This document shows, piece by piece, positions 34,594-42,940 of a stretch of DNA of 64,000 nucleotides. The position numbers and the translations under genes were made by a program. Within the stretch, counting starts at the first letter, position 1, and the number at the start of each line of letters is the position of its first letter. Under the pieces are notes generated by a model, which saw only the letters and a program-made list of their open reading frames with translations, did no database searches and was not told the origin of the DNA. Source of the stretch: Mesobacillus campisalis (GTDB lineage Bacteria > Bacillota > Bacilli > Bacillales > Cytobacillaceae); NCBI RefSeq assembly GCF_000986785.1, contig NZ_LAYY01000013.1, positions 92,659 through 156,658 of the forward strand, written 5' to 3'.

Positions 34594-35370
34594 ATGATTG
34601 TTACAACGGCGGGAAGAACAAATGAAGATATGATCAGGCAAGCCGAACAGATAGCCCAGGCGTTGGGCAGCCCGTATGTTCCCCGAAATAAACGATCTGT
34701 TCTGCAGTTGATGGAATCGGTAAAGGGTGATTGCTTGGTGGTTGGAAAGAACCGGCTTGAACTGTATCCCCGCGGTGAGGACGAGCCTTTCTTCTTTCAT
34801 CCCAATTCAGCCATGTTTCGGGTTAAACGATTATTAAAGGGAGAAAAAGATCCCTTTCTGGAGGCTTCAGGCTTCGGGGAAGGCATGAGCTTGCTGGATT
34901 GTACACTGGGCCTGGGCTCTGACAGCATTGTAGCCAGTTTTGCCGCAGGGGCTAGCGGCAAGGTAATTGGTGTGGAAGGCAATCCCGTTTTAGCATATAT
35001 TGTAGCCGCAGGCTTGATGTCCTGGTCCTCTGGGTTACCGCCCATGGATAAGGCAATGAGAAGAGTGTCCGTTGTTCAGGGCGAGGCACTTGCTGTTATG
35101 GAGCGAATGGATGGAGCCAGTATTGACTGTGTGTACTTTGACCCCATGTTTGAAGAGAGCATCCTTGAATCGGACGGAATCAGGGGCCTTACCAACTTTG
35201 CACTGAATGAAACATTAACAAAGGAAATGATGGAGCAGGCGCTCCGCATTGCGAGAAAACGGGTCATCCTGAAAGATCATTTTCGCAGCAGCCGTTTTGA
35301 AAACTTCGGCTTTCAAGTCTTCAGGCGTAAAAGCGCAACATTCCATTTTGGCATCATTGAAAAACCCTGA
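34594..35370 (+). CDS. ypiP: Class I SAM-dependent methyltransferase, RsmJ-like (YpiP)
   Basis: 258-residue methyltransferase. A SAM-binding motif LLDCTLGLGSDSIVASFAAG lies near residue 108 and a catalytic motif VYFDPMFEES near 183, similar in placement to DPMY of RsmJ, which methylates 16S rRNA guanine. An N-terminal ~80-residue lid region precedes the Rossmann domain. The ATG follows TAGGGTG. The terminator stem includes the stop codon. The rRNA target is an inference from the family. Confidence 0.82.
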   Translation: MIVTTAGRTNEDMIRQAEQIAQALGSPYVPRNKRSVLQLMESVKGDCLVVGKNRLELYPRGEDEPFFFHPNSAMFRVKRLLKGEKDPFLEASGFGEGMSLLDCTLGLGSDSIVASFAAGASGKVIGVEGNPVLAYIVAAGLMSWSSGLPPMDKAMRRVSVVQGEALAVMERMDGASIDCVYFDPMFEESILESDGIRGLTNFALNETLTKEMMEQALRIARKRVILKDHFRSSRFENFGFQVFRRKSATFHFGIIEKP

Positions 35371-35393
35371 AAGAAATTTCTTCAGGGTTTTTC
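35359..35393 (+). terminator. Terminator overlapping the ypiP stop
   Basis: A 12-bp stem GAAAAACCCTGA/TCAGGGTTTTTC (35359-35370 with 35382-35393); the stop codon is in the left arm. Confidence 0.88.
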
Positions 35394-35410
35394 AATCGGA
35401 TCAGCTTTCC

Positions 35411-35530
35411 TTGTCCAGCTCCGCCTCCTAGCCCCTTGGGACATAAGCCATTCTCCGCCAGAAGTCAAAGAGCGACTTCTTCTGGAGACTGTCTTATGCC
35501 TGTCGGGGCTATGCAGTCGGCTCCGCTTTT
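35411..35530. repeat. Palindromic intergenic repeat, copy 2
   Basis: Shares the plan of the element at 6751-6929: outer CAGCTCCGCCTCCTAGCCCC and TGTCGGGGCT, and an inner hairpin (35442-35498) from CATAAGCCA to GTCTTATG with an inner pair AGAAGTC/GACTTCT. It lacks the ~60-base internal segment of copy 1. As with copy 1 it lies in a convergent gap, immediately after the 3' end of a minus-strand gene. Confidence 0.8.
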
Positions 35531-35533
35531 CCT

Positions 35534-35605
35534 TTAATCTACAATTGTCAGATATACAAAATAAGCCAGCATAACCATGCCGATGGCTGCTACTGTCCAT
35601 GTCAT
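35534..35605 (-). CDS. 23-residue single-helix membrane peptide
   Basis: MTWTVAAIGMVMLAYFVYLT then IVD. AGGGGGA lies 7 bases before the ATG on the minus strand. The whole peptide is one hydrophobic helix with a short acidic end. Four bases separate its stop codon from the palindromic repeat, which may act as its 3' end. No family recognised; the ribosome site and helix composition are the only evidence. Confidence 0.5.
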   Translation of the reverse strand: MTWTVAAIGMVMLAYFVYLTIVD

Positions 35606-35707
35606 TTTCTTTCCCCCTCGCTATATTGGGTTATCTTTGTACAGTATGTATATATCCATATAACTACCTTAAATACATATTATCCCTTATAAATAAAAAT
35701 AAACCTT

Positions 35708-35737
35708 TTGCCCAGTGGCACATGAAAGCGGTATAAT
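35708..35737 (+). promoter_or_regulatory. Sigma-A promoter of ypjP
   Basis: TTGCCC (35708-35713), 18 bases, perfect TATAAT (35732-35737). Confidence 0.7.
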
Positions 35738-35821
35738 AATCATGTGAAAGAAATGATTATTTATATAATGATAGATTAATCTAAATTGGCAAGGGAACTT
35801 TATTGCACGGGGGGAAAGAAA

Positions 35822-36400
35822 ATGCCGCTATGGCTGAGAAAATCACTCGTCGTTTTGATATCCATATTAACTCTTGGAATGGTTTCGCCTTCACAAGCGT
35901 CCGAACTGCTGCCGTCACAATCTAAAGGCGGTGATATGGCTGATGCCATGCGGGCACCTGCTGCAAACCAGGAGGGGCAGCATGAGGAAGAGAGTCAACG
36001 GGAAAGTTTCATGGGGAGAGCTATGAAACAGGCGGAAGAGCAATCGCTGGAAAAGTTCGGCACCCGCATCGGCCCTGTGATCGAAGATGAATTCAGACAA
36101 ATCATACTCCCAAACATTGAAAAAGCCATTGTCTCTGTGGCAGAACAATTTCCGGAAGAAGAATTGGCAAACCTGTCCATATCGGAATTGCCTGGAGGGG
36201 GCGTTTCCGAGAAAATCTTTCATATTTATGGTCCGGACCAAAAGGATATAATCCGGTTCCATGTAAGAAGGGATAGGCCGCCGCATGAAGGGTATTGGTT
36301 CAATTTTCATTATCATACTCATCATGACGGTTTTCAGACTCATTTTGATCTTGGGTCAATCTACTGGGCTAAAAATACTCCGCCAAAATGGAGAACCTAA
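35822..36400 (+). CDS. ypjP: YpjP-like exported protein
   Basis: 192 residues with an N-terminal signal peptide (MPLWLRKSLVVLISILTLGM, then SPSQA cleavage-like site). The mature part has a polar linker, a helical stretch (FMGRAMKQAEEQSLEKFGTR) and a conserved C-terminal block rich in aromatic and His residues (GYWFNFHYHTHHDGFQTHFD). Predicted outside the cell membrane. Function unknown; the name follows resemblance and its proximity to thyA, as in B. subtilis. GGGGGGAAAG precedes the ATG at 35822; the frame to 35786 adds residues before the signal peptide. Confidence 0.82.
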   Translation: MPLWLRKSLVVLISILTLGMVSPSQASELLPSQSKGGDMADAMRAPAANQEGQHEEESQRESFMGRAMKQAEEQSLEKFGTRIGPVIEDEFRQIILPNIEKAIVSVAEQFPEEELANLSISELPGGGVSEKIFHIYGPDQKDIIRFHVRRDRPPHEGYWFNFHYHTHHDGFQTHFDLGSIYWAKNTPPKWRT

Positions 36401-36428
36401 CCAGCCATAAGCCGGTTAGGTTTTTTTT
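36392..36428 (+). terminator. Terminator overlapping the ypjP stop
   Basis: AACCTAACC/GGTTAGGTT (36394-36422) followed by eight Ts; the convergent gene's last codons lie in the tail. Confidence 0.9.
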
Positions 36429-36661
36429 CGTTTAAATAACTCATTGCTAATCCAAAACAGTATGCAGCAGAAGGTAAAATATGCAGCCAGAATGGTTATG
36501 ATCCATAGTTTCAAAGGGTGCAGGAAAGTGACTGGAATCAGGGGAAGAAGAATGAGGCAAAGAAAGAAATCTGCTGCTACCAGCTTTCCTGAGGCAAGCT
36601 CTTTAAGAACAAACTGGAGATCGGAAGAGGAATTTTTATGTGGCGGCCATTTTGATTTCAT
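36416..36661 (-). CDS. Small two-helix membrane protein, unknown
   Basis: 81 residues: a polar N-terminus (MKSKWPPHKNSSSDLQFVLK), then two hydrophobic segments (about residues 29-47 and 52-72), and a basic end (ELFKRKKT). AGGTG lies about 9 bases before the ATG at 36661 on the minus strand; an upstream GTG is less well placed. No family recognised. The plus-strand frame in the same place is rich in basic residues and unlikely to be coding. Confidence 0.6.
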   Translation of the reverse strand: MKSKWPPHKNSSSDLQFVLKELASGKLVAADFFLCLILLPLIPVTFLHPLKLWIITILAAYFTFCCILFWISNELFKRKKT

Positions 36662-36845
36662 GGTTGTTTTCACCTACTTACATATGCTACTGAACTATAT
36701 GCGTTTTATGCCTGAAGTGTGAGGAATTATCCCCTTTTCCTTATTATGTAAGTTGCTAGAAGGCTTCTTCAGCTAATTTCCAATATGTTATAATTTTAAT
36801 AGACTTACTCCATGGTTAAACATTTAATTTAAGGGAGACCCAGAA

Positions 36846-37547
36846 ATGCGCCATTTGACCCAGTTCCTCCTTTTTTCTTTCATTATATTTTTACTTCCGG
36901 GAAGCCTCCATGCCAATGTGAATGGCATTCCTCTTAAACTTTACCCTCAGCAATCCTTGCTGATGGATTCTTTGAATGTCGAACATAATGATTATCTTGG
37001 GGAAATTTTTTTAGTGCCAGAAGGAAATTTTAATCATCGGGAAACGGCGGAAATAATTGTCAGAATTGACCGCCTCCCAACAGAAATGCTAAGGAAAATC
37101 GTCGAACAGGACATACAGATTGCCCTTTTCGAAGGAAAACTTACAGATAATCCTTCCGCACGGGGCTTAAAAGGGATTACGCCACGAGGATATGCCAGTG
37201 GCAAAACCTGGGATGAAGTTCCTGGGGTAGGAGGGTCAAGGCTGGTCCTCGTCAAGATTGGCAGCAGCGACAAGGGGCAAGGCCACGGTTCTGTCAATCT
37301 TGAACTCCATGAATTGGCCCACTCGGTTGACCGCCATGTCTATGGACTCATCAGGGAAGATCCGCGGTTTCTGGAGATTTGGAAGCAGGAGAGCAAGTTC
37401 CTGTTTCCTGGAAAGGCTTATTTCCTGGATTACCCCGAAGAATACTTTGCAGAAACCTTTGCCATGTTCTATCTGGACGGCCAGCATAAAAAGCTGTTGA
37501 AAGATGTGGCCCCTCAGACTTTCAGATATATCGAGGCACTGGATTAA
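36846..37547 (+). CDS. Secreted metalloprotease of the anthrax lethal factor / Pro-Pro endopeptidase family
   Basis: 233 residues with a signal peptide (about 1-24, QFLLFSFIIFLLPGSLHA). The ATLF-like domain follows. The zinc motif HELAHSVD is near residue 157 and a downstream ligand lies in PEEYFAETFAMFYLD near 199. The GKTWDEVPGVGGSR and GQGHGSVNLELHE blocks are diagnostic of this family, which includes clostridial PPEP/Zmp1 and the catalytic domain of lethal factor. No translocation domain is present, so a host toxin role is not implied; cleavage of surface or matrix proteins is more likely. GGGAGA precedes the ATG, and a TATAAT lies at 36789. Confidence 0.87.
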   Translation: MRHLTQFLLFSFIIFLLPGSLHANVNGIPLKLYPQQSLLMDSLNVEHNDYLGEIFLVPEGNFNHRETAEIIVRIDRLPTEMLRKIVEQDIQIALFEGKLTDNPSARGLKGITPRGYASGKTWDEVPGVGGSRLVLVKIGSSDKGQGHGSVNLELHELAHSVDRHVYGLIREDPRFLEIWKQESKFLFPGKAYFLDYPEEYFAETFAMFYLDGQHKKLLKDVAPQTFRYIEALD

Positions 37548-37552
37548 TGAAT

Positions 37553-37596
37553 AATGGCTGCGGCACTTTGGTTGTCGCAGCCATTGCTTTGCTTTA
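37553..37596 (+). terminator. Hairpin terminator after the metalloprotease
   Basis: AATGGCTGCG/CGCAGCCATT 10-bp stem (37553-37562 with 37576-37585); tail GCTTTGCTTT is only moderately T-rich. Confidence 0.65.
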
Positions 37597-37632
37597 AAAT
37601 AGGAAAGACTGTTATTTAAGGTGGTGCTTTTT

Positions 37633-38427
37633 TTGAAACAATATTTGGACTTATGCAAACATGTTCTTGAAGAAGGGACAAGGAAGGAAGACCGTACCGG
37701 CACAGGTACCATCAGCACGTTTGGTTACCAGATGAGGTACGATTTGAGCGCAGGCTTTCCCTTGGTTACAACGAAAAAACTGCACTTGAAAAGCATCATT
37801 CACGAACTTCTCTGGTTTTTAAATGGAGATACGAATGTTAAATACCTTCAGGAAAATGGAGTTCGGATTTGGAATGAGTGGGCGGATGAAAATGGGGAGC
37901 TGGGACCGGTTTACGGGCACCAGTGGAGGTCCTGGCCAACTCCTGATGGAGGGAGCATCGACCAAATTTCCAACTTGATTCACCAGATTAAAAACAACCC
38001 TGATTCAAGAAGGCTGATTGTCAGCGCCTGGAATGTTTCTGATGTAGACCATATGGCTCTTCCGCCATGCCACTGCCTGTTTCAGTTCTATGTGGCAGAT
38101 GGAAAACTGTCCTGCCAGCTGTATCAGCGGAGTGCCGACATTTTCCTTGGAGTCCCATTCAATATCGCATCATATGCCCTGCTAACGATGATGGTGGCCC
38201 AGGTGTGCGACCTTCAGCCAGGTGAGTTCATCCATACCCTTGGGGATGCGCATATCTATACAAACCATGTTGAACAGGTCAACCTGCAGCTGGACAGGGA
38301 GCCAAGAGCATTGCCAAAAATGAAGCTGAACCCGGAAGTCAAGGATATTTTCGGTTTCAAATTTGAAGATTTTACGCTTGAAGGCTATGACCCTCACCCG
38401 CATATAAAAGGAGCCGTGAGTGTATGA
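37633..38427 (+). CDS. thyA: Thymidylate synthase (folate-dependent)
   Basis: Converts dUMP to dTMP with methylene-THF. The catalytic Cys is Cys146 in [12 protein letters not shown], exactly the E. coli position when translation starts at the TTG at 37633. That start gives 264 residues, the length of E. coli ThyA and B. subtilis ThyB, and AAGGTGGTG sits 4-8 bases upstream; the GTGs at 37621/37624 are part of that site. Other signatures are [28 protein letters not shown] and GDAHIY. It overlaps dfrA by four bases. Confidence 0.97.
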   Translation: MKQYLDLCKHVLEEGTRKEDRTGTGTISTFGYQMRYDLSAGFPLVTTKKLHLKSIIHELLWFLNGDTNVKYLQENGVRIWNEWADENGELGPVYGHQWRSWPTPDGGSIDQISNLIHQIKNNPDSRRLIVSAWNVSDVDHMALPPCHCLFQFYVADGKLSCQLYQRSADIFLGVPFNIASYALLTMMVAQVCDLQPGEFIHTLGDAHIYTNHVEQVNLQLDREPRALPKMKLNPEVKDIFGFKFEDFTLEGYDPHPHIKGAVSV

Positions 38428-38912
38428 TTTCCTTAATCTGGGCCATGGACGAAAATCGTGCCATAGGAAGGGATAACCAGCTGCCTTGGCATTTGCCGGA
38501 GGATCTCAAGTTTTTTAAAAGGATGACAATGGGCCACCCAATCGCAATGGGCAGAAAAACACATGAGTCCATCGGCCGGCCGCTTCCAGGCCGTGAAAAC
38601 ATTATCATCACACGGGATCATGAATATAAGAGCGAAGGATGCACTGTTCTTTATTCCGTTGACGAATTGCTTAACTATCATGATTTGCATAAAGAAGAAC
38701 TCTTTGTCATAGGCGGTGCTGAAATCTTCAAAGAAGTGCTTCCCCATGCGGACCGTCTGTATGTGACAATGATTCATGAGCGGTTTGACGGCGACACCTT
38801 CTTCCCGGTGTTCCATATGGATGACTGGGAACTTGAAACGCGCGAAAAGGGAATAAGGGATGAGAAAAATCCGTACGATTATGAGTTCCTGATCTATAGG
38901 CGGAAGAAATAA
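38424..38912 (+). CDS. dfrA: Dihydrofolate reductase
   Basis: NADPH-dependent regeneration of THF, the partner reaction of ThyA. The 162 residues include [20 protein letters not shown] with the catalytic-site Trp/Asp region ([12 protein letters not shown]), [16 protein letters not shown], and [14 protein letters not shown]. It is translationally coupled to thyA (ATGA overlap). Nothing suggests a trimethoprim-resistant type beyond the normal chromosomal form. Confidence 0.96.
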   Translation: MISLIWAMDENRAIGRDNQLPWHLPEDLKFFKRMTMGHPIAMGRKTHESIGRPLPGRENIIITRDHEYKSEGCTVLYSVDELLNYHDLHKEELFVIGGAEIFKEVLPHADRLYVTMIHERFDGDTFFPVFHMDDWELETREKGIRDEKNPYDYEFLIYRRKK

Positions 38913-38938
38913 GACAGCATGGGCTGTCTTATTTTTTT
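38907..38938 (+). terminator. Terminator of thyA-dfrA
   Basis: AAATAAGACAGC/GCTGTCTTATTT 12-bp stem overlapping the dfrA stop, then Ts. Confidence 0.92.
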
Positions 38939-38970
38939 ATAAATGAAGTAGTAAAAATATTAAAAAACTT

Positions 38971-39000
38971 TTATCGATTAACGCGTTTATATGTTATAAT
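38971..39000 (+). promoter_or_regulatory. Promoter of ilvA
   Basis: Perfect TATAAT at 38995-39000; the best -35 (TTATCG, 18-base spacer) is weak. No T-box or long leader fits in the 35 bases before the start codon. Confidence 0.45.
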
Positions 39001-39035
39001 GTACAAATTAATCAACTATAAAGTGAGGGTGCTGT

Positions 39036-40301
39036 ATGGAACAAAGAACAGTCATAAAAAAATTGGTGCAAGTAGAAGATATTTTGATAGCTTACAGGCA
39101 TCTGAAGGAAATTGTTGCCCATACACCACTGCAAAAAAACGAACGGCTTTCCGAAAAATATGAATGCAATGTTTATCTAAAACGGGAGGACCTGCAGCAT
39201 GTCCGTTCTTTCAAGCTTAGGGGAGCTTATTATTCGATGAAGCTTTTGAGCGAGAACCTTGAAAATGGAGTTGTTTGTGCGAGTGCAGGGAATCATGCTC
39301 AAGGGGTAGCATTTGCATGCCGGCAGCTGGGGATTCACGGAAAGATTTTTGTGCCTGCTACCACACCTGGCCAGAAGGTCAGCCAGATTGAAATGTTCGG
39401 AAGGGAATTTGTGGAAATCATTCTCTCGGGAGACTCCTTTGACGATGCCTATAATGAAGCAGTTGCCTGTTCAGATCGGGAAGGGAGAGCTTTTATTCAC
39501 CCGTTTGACGATGAAAAGGTAATCGCGGGGCAAGGAACGGTCGCTGTGGAAATAATGAATGATTGTGAAGAGCCGATTGACTATATTCTTGGCAGCATTG
39601 GCGGCGGAGGCTTAATGTCTGGGGTAGGGACTTTTATTAAGAGTGTTTCCCCCGGAACGAGGGTTATTGGAGTCGAACCTGCAGGCGCTGCTTCAATGAA
39701 AGCATCAATCCAACAGGAGAAGGTATTCCCGCTAAGCCAGATTGAAACGTTTGTAGACGGTGCCGCCGTCAAGTGTGTTGGCCAAAAAACATACGAAATT
39801 TGCCGGGAATTGCTTGATGATATTGTGGTTGTGCCGGAAGGGAAAGTGTGTACATCCATCCTCCAGCTTTACAATGAACATGCCATTGTTGCGGAGCCGG
39901 CGGGCGCGCTTCCTATTGCTGCCCTGGATTTCGTTAAGGAGGAAATTAAGGGAAAGACGGTCGTCTGTGTAATAAGCGGAGGAAATAATGACATCAGCCG
40001 TATGCAGGAAATCAAGGAACGCTCTTTGCTTCACGAAGGCCTCCTGCACTACTTTATCGTAAATTTCCCACAGCGTGCCGGGGCTTTGCGCGAGTTTCTT
40101 GATGACGTTCTTGGGCCGCAGGATGATATTTCGAGGTTTGAATATACGAAGAAACATAATAAGGAAAGCGGGCCGGCCCTGGTGGGAATAGAGCTTAAGG
40201 ATAAAAATGAATATCCAAGACTGATCGCCAGCCTTGAAAAGAAAGGTTTTGCATTCCTGGAACTTAACAATAATAACCAGCTGTTTAATTTGCTTGTATA
40301 A
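39036..40301 (+). CDS. ilvA: Threonine dehydratase (threonine ammonia-lyase), biosynthetic
   Basis: PLP enzyme converting threonine to 2-oxobutanoate for isoleucine. The PLP Lys is Lys60 in RSFKLRGAYYS, with the phosphate-binding loop SIGGGGLMSGVGT near residue 188. A C-terminal ACT-like regulatory domain (about 330-421; HYFIVNFPQRAGALREFLDD) suits feedback control. 421 residues, nearly collinear with B. subtilis IlvA. Single-gene unit with GTGAGGG upstream of the ATG. No other branched-chain genes are adjacent. Confidence 0.95.
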   Translation: MEQRTVIKKLVQVEDILIAYRHLKEIVAHTPLQKNERLSEKYECNVYLKREDLQHVRSFKLRGAYYSMKLLSENLENGVVCASAGNHAQGVAFACRQLGIHGKIFVPATTPGQKVSQIEMFGREFVEIILSGDSFDDAYNEAVACSDREGRAFIHPFDDEKVIAGQGTVAVEIMNDCEEPIDYILGSIGGGGLMSGVGTFIKSVSPGTRVIGVEPAGAASMKASIQQEKVFPLSQIETFVDGAAVKCVGQKTYEICRELLDDIVVVPEGKVCTSILQLYNEHAIVAEPAGALPIAALDFVKEEIKGKTVVCVISGGNNDISRMQEIKERSLLHEGLLHYFIVNFPQRAGALREFLDDVLGPQDDISRFEYTKKHNKESGPALVGIELKDKNEYPRLIASLEKKGFAFLELNNNNQLFNLLV

Positions 40302-40476
40302 TAACTATAATAGAGATAGAATCGAAATGATGTTGAAGAAGTAAGAAATATCACATAGAGGAAAACTTTTTTGTTTTTGTGAAATTATCATGAACAATTA
40401 TCTTATTGCTCCACAAAGGGCAATTAATGCACTATAATCATAGTAGATTCACAAAATGAGAAGGAGATGTTGATCC

Positions 40477-40680
40477 ATGCTATCAAACATCGGTGTCCCG
40501 GGATTAATTCTAATCCTTGTTTTGGCCTTAATCATCTTTGGACCAAAGAAACTCCCCGAGATTGGACGTGCATTCGGGCAAACGCTGAAAGAATTTAAGA
40601 AATCCACTCGTGAGTTAACCAGCGACGTAATGGACGATATTGAGGAAGAGAAAAAGGAAATCCAAAAAGCGCTCAAATAA
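40477..40680 (+). CDS. tatA: Twin-arginine translocase subunit TatA
   Basis: Pore-forming Tat component: one N-terminal helix ([16 protein letters not shown]), the [16 protein letters not shown] amphipathic segment, then an acidic/basic tail of 67 residues in all. GAAGGAGATG is about 6 bases before the ATG. A TATAAT lies at 40433. It is followed by two hairpins before tatC, so the pair is not tightly coupled. Confidence 0.95.
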   Translation: MLSNIGVPGLILILVLALIIFGPKKLPEIGRAFGQTLKEFKKSTRELTSDVMDDIEEEKKEIQKALK

Positions 40681-40713
40681 GGTGTAAGATAATTTATCTT
40701 GCACCCTTTTTTC
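40680..40713 (+). terminator. Terminator after tatA
   Basis: GGTGTAAGATAA/TTATCTTGCACC stem beginning one base after the tatA stop, with a TTTTTT tail. Confidence 0.85.
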
Positions 40714-40732
40714 TGAAATGAAGGGGACCAAT

Positions 40733-40766
40733 AAAGCTACAGCGCATATTCGGTGCTGTAGCTTTT
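40733..40766 (+). terminator. Second hairpin between tatA and tatC
   Basis: AAAGCTACAGC/GCTGTAGCTTT 11-bp stem (40733-40743 with 40755-40765), tail TCTAA. It is terminator-like but T-poor; it could attenuate tatC or stabilise its mRNA. Confidence 0.6.
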
Positions 40767-40801
40767 CTAAATAAAGCATTCTTGTCTGGCAGGGGAGAAA
40801 T

Positions 40802-41560
40802 ATGGAAGATAAAGAACTAAATGTAGTAGACCATTTGGATGAACTAAGAAAAAGGCTGATGATCAGCGTTGCTGCCTTTCTTGTATTTTTTATCGTCGGG
40901 TTCCTTTTTGTAGAAGATATTTATCAATTTTTTGTTCAGGACCTGGACATAAAACTGATTGTCCTGGGACCCAGTGATATCGTTTGGATTTATTTCATGA
41001 TTGCCACTGTAATTGCCATTGCCGGAACCATACCAGTCTTGGCAACCCAAATTTGGCTGTTTGTTAAACCGGCATTGAAGCCAATTGAGCAAAAAGTGAC
41101 TTTGTCTTATATTCCTGCACTGTTCATTCTGTTTGTTGCCGGTCTATTGTTTGGATATTTCGTCATTTTCCCGATTGTACTCAATTTCCTGATTGAATTG
41201 AGTGCGGACATGGTTGTGACGAATTTTACAGCGGATAAGTATTTCCGGTTTATTTTAAACATGACAATTCCCTTTGGCATTTTATTCCTGATGCCGGTTG
41301 TGACGATGTTCCTTACATCCCTCGGAGTTATTAATCCCTTTGTTCTATCGAAAATCCGCAGATATGCCTACTTTGTGCTTGTTGTAGTGGCGGTGGTTAT
41401 TTCTCCTCCAGATATCATGTCCGACTTTCTGGTGACGGTGCCGTTATTATTCCTGTATGAAATCAGCGTCAATCTATCAAAGATCGTCTATAAGCGGAAA
41501 CTCAAGAAAGAGAAAGAATGGGAAGTGGAAAATGGCTACGCCGGGCAGGATAGCCAGTAA
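40802..41560 (+). CDS. tatC: Twin-arginine translocase subunit TatC
   Basis: Six-helix Tat receptor for folded proteins with twin-Arg signals. The cytosolic N-terminus has VDHLDELRKRLMISV, the family motif. Periplasmic-side and C-terminal segments include FILNMTIPFGILFLMPVV and VVISPPDIMSDFLVTVPLLFLYE. 252 residues, slightly long at the basic tail (YKRKLKKEKEWEVENGYAGQ). AGGGGAGA precedes the ATG. With tatA it can form a minimal TatAC system as in Bacillus. Confidence 0.95.
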   Translation: MEDKELNVVDHLDELRKRLMISVAAFLVFFIVGFLFVEDIYQFFVQDLDIKLIVLGPSDIVWIYFMIATVIAIAGTIPVLATQIWLFVKPALKPIEQKVTLSYIPALFILFVAGLLFGYFVIFPIVLNFLIELSADMVVTNFTADKYFRFILNMTIPFGILFLMPVVTMFLTSLGVINPFVLSKIRRYAYFVLVVVAVVISPPDIMSDFLVTVPLLFLYEISVNLSKIVYKRKLKKEKEWEVENGYAGQDSQ

Positions 41561-41568
41561 CTTTAAAT

Positions 41569-41602
41569 AAAAAGCCTCCAGGGCATCCTGAAGGCTTTTT
41601 AT
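41569..41602 (+). terminator. Terminator of tatC
   Basis: AAAAGCCTCCAGG/CCTGAAGGCTTTT stem with one mismatch and a four-base loop, T-tail. Confidence 0.88.
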
Positions 41603-41701
41603 CATGGAAGAAAAAAGTTTTTGAAAGCGCATAAACAGACACAATTCGATATGGTAATAAGGTATAATATAATCAAACGGGATAAAAAGAGGATTGATAT
41701 T

Positions 41702-41953
41702 TTGTTATACAAGAGCCTGGAGTTCAAAAATACTGTTGGACAGAAGGTTAAGGTGAAGGAAATACCTGTATTGGAGAAAAGAAACCCTCATTATTTCATG
41801 ATTCAAGTCCGTTTGCAAACTTTTATATCAGGCATTTACTTTGATGAAAATGCCAAAAAGACTTACTCTTTCAGGGAATATTTAAAAAGGGTCCTTAAGT
41901 GGCCCGTCTACGAGCAGCTTTTCCAAAGTGCCGAATTGAAGAATAATGCATAA
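41702..41953 (+). CDS. Hypothetical basic protein, 83 aa
   Basis: The longest open frame begins at 41621, but TATAAT at 41663-41668 and AAAGAGG at 41686-41692 place the start at the TTG of 41702 (9-base spacing). The protein then reads MLYKSLEFKNTVGQKVKVKE onward, with PHYFMIQVRLQTFISGIYFD in the middle and a basic helical end. No family recognised. The well-formed terminator right after the stop supports a real gene. Confidence 0.62.
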   Translation: MLYKSLEFKNTVGQKVKVKEIPVLEKRNPHYFMIQVRLQTFISGIYFDENAKKTYSFREYLKRVLKWPVYEQLFQSAELKNNA

Positions 41954-41956
41954 GCG

Positions 41957-41986
41957 ATAGGCGCCAAATAGGCGCCTTTTGTTTTG
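41957..41986 (+). terminator. Terminator
   Basis: AGGCGCC/GGCGCCT with a five-base loop and TTTGTTTTG tail. Confidence 0.85.
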
Positions 41987-42041
41987 TTCCTATTTTAAGA
42001 ACATGTATAATTGAATAGAGAGCAGATAGGGGCGTGATTAT

Positions 42042-42884
42042 GTGAATAAGATTAAGGTTGTTACGGATTCAACGGTGGACCTAAGCGAAAATGTCATTAA
42101 AGAGTACGATATACATATTGTTCCGCTGTCCATTTCCATTGATGGCGAGCATTTTTTGGACAGGATTGAAATTTCTCCCCAAGAGTTCATGGATAAGATG
42201 AAAGCTTCAAAAGAACTTCCAAAAAGCTCCCAGCCGTCAGCCGGAGAGTTCCTGGAAGTATATGAAAGCCTGGCCGACCAGGGCTATTCTGTCATTTCCA
42301 TCCACATGACGGGGGGCATGAGCGGCACCGTCCGCTCAGCGGAAAGTGCAGCGGGCATGACGAAAGCAGACGTCACGGTGATTGATTCCCGTTTTATTTC
42401 AAAAGCCTTGGCCTTCCAGGTAATTGAAGCTGCCAAAATGGCAAAGGAAGGCCGCAACATAGAGGATATAGTTGCAAGGCTGGAACAAGTAAGGGAAAAC
42501 ACACGTCTATATGTCGTCGTGGACACTCTCGAAAACCTGGTGAAGGGTGGAAGAATCGGGAAAGGCAAGGCGATGATAGGGTCGCTGCTGAACATTAAGC
42601 CAATTGCTTCCCTTGAAGGCGGCGAATATACTCCAGTCTCAAAAGCGCGCAGCTACTCGCAAGTGGTAAAGTACCTTGTTAACCGTTTTGTTGAAGATAC
42701 GGAAGGACGGACCGTCAGAGGGGTCGGGCTTGTCCATGCCGCCGGGATGGAACTGGCTGCCAAGCTCAAAGAGGCAATCGCTGAAAAGACGGGCTATAGT
42801 GAGATCCAAATTGAGGATACAACCCCAATTGTCAGTACGCATACAGGGCCTGGAGCCATTGGCTTCATGTACTTTTTTGAATAA
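42042..42884 (+). CDS. DegV-family fatty-acid-binding protein (copy 2)
   Basis: 280-residue DegV/FakB protein starting with VVTDSTVDLSENVIKEYDIH, then KSSQPSAGEF near residue 61, MTGGMSGTVRSAE and GSLLNIKPIASLE, with a closing STHTGPGAIGFMYFFE. The start is GTG (AGGGGCG upstream). It shares the fold, not close identity, with the copy at 27843. Single gene; it presumably supplies fatty acid to a FakA kinase encoded elsewhere. Confidence 0.92.
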   Translation: MNKIKVVTDSTVDLSENVIKEYDIHIVPLSISIDGEHFLDRIEISPQEFMDKMKASKELPKSSQPSAGEFLEVYESLADQGYSVISIHMTGGMSGTVRSAESAAGMTKADVTVIDSRFISKALAFQVIEAAKMAKEGRNIEDIVARLEQVRENTRLYVVVDTLENLVKGGRIGKGKAMIGSLLNIKPIASLEGGEYTPVSKARSYSQVVKYLVNRFVEDTEGRTVRGVGLVHAAGMELAAKLKEAIAEKTGYSEIQIEDTTPIVSTHTGPGAIGFMYFFE

Positions 42885-42940
42885 TAAGGAAATAAGCCAT
42901 TAGCCTTTCCTATTATGAAGGTCTTTGCTAGAATGAAGAA

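Noticed and set aside
36444..36722. 92-residue plus-strand frame opposite the small membrane protein
   Set aside because: Composition is basic and irregular; the minus-strand frame has two clean membrane helices and a better start.
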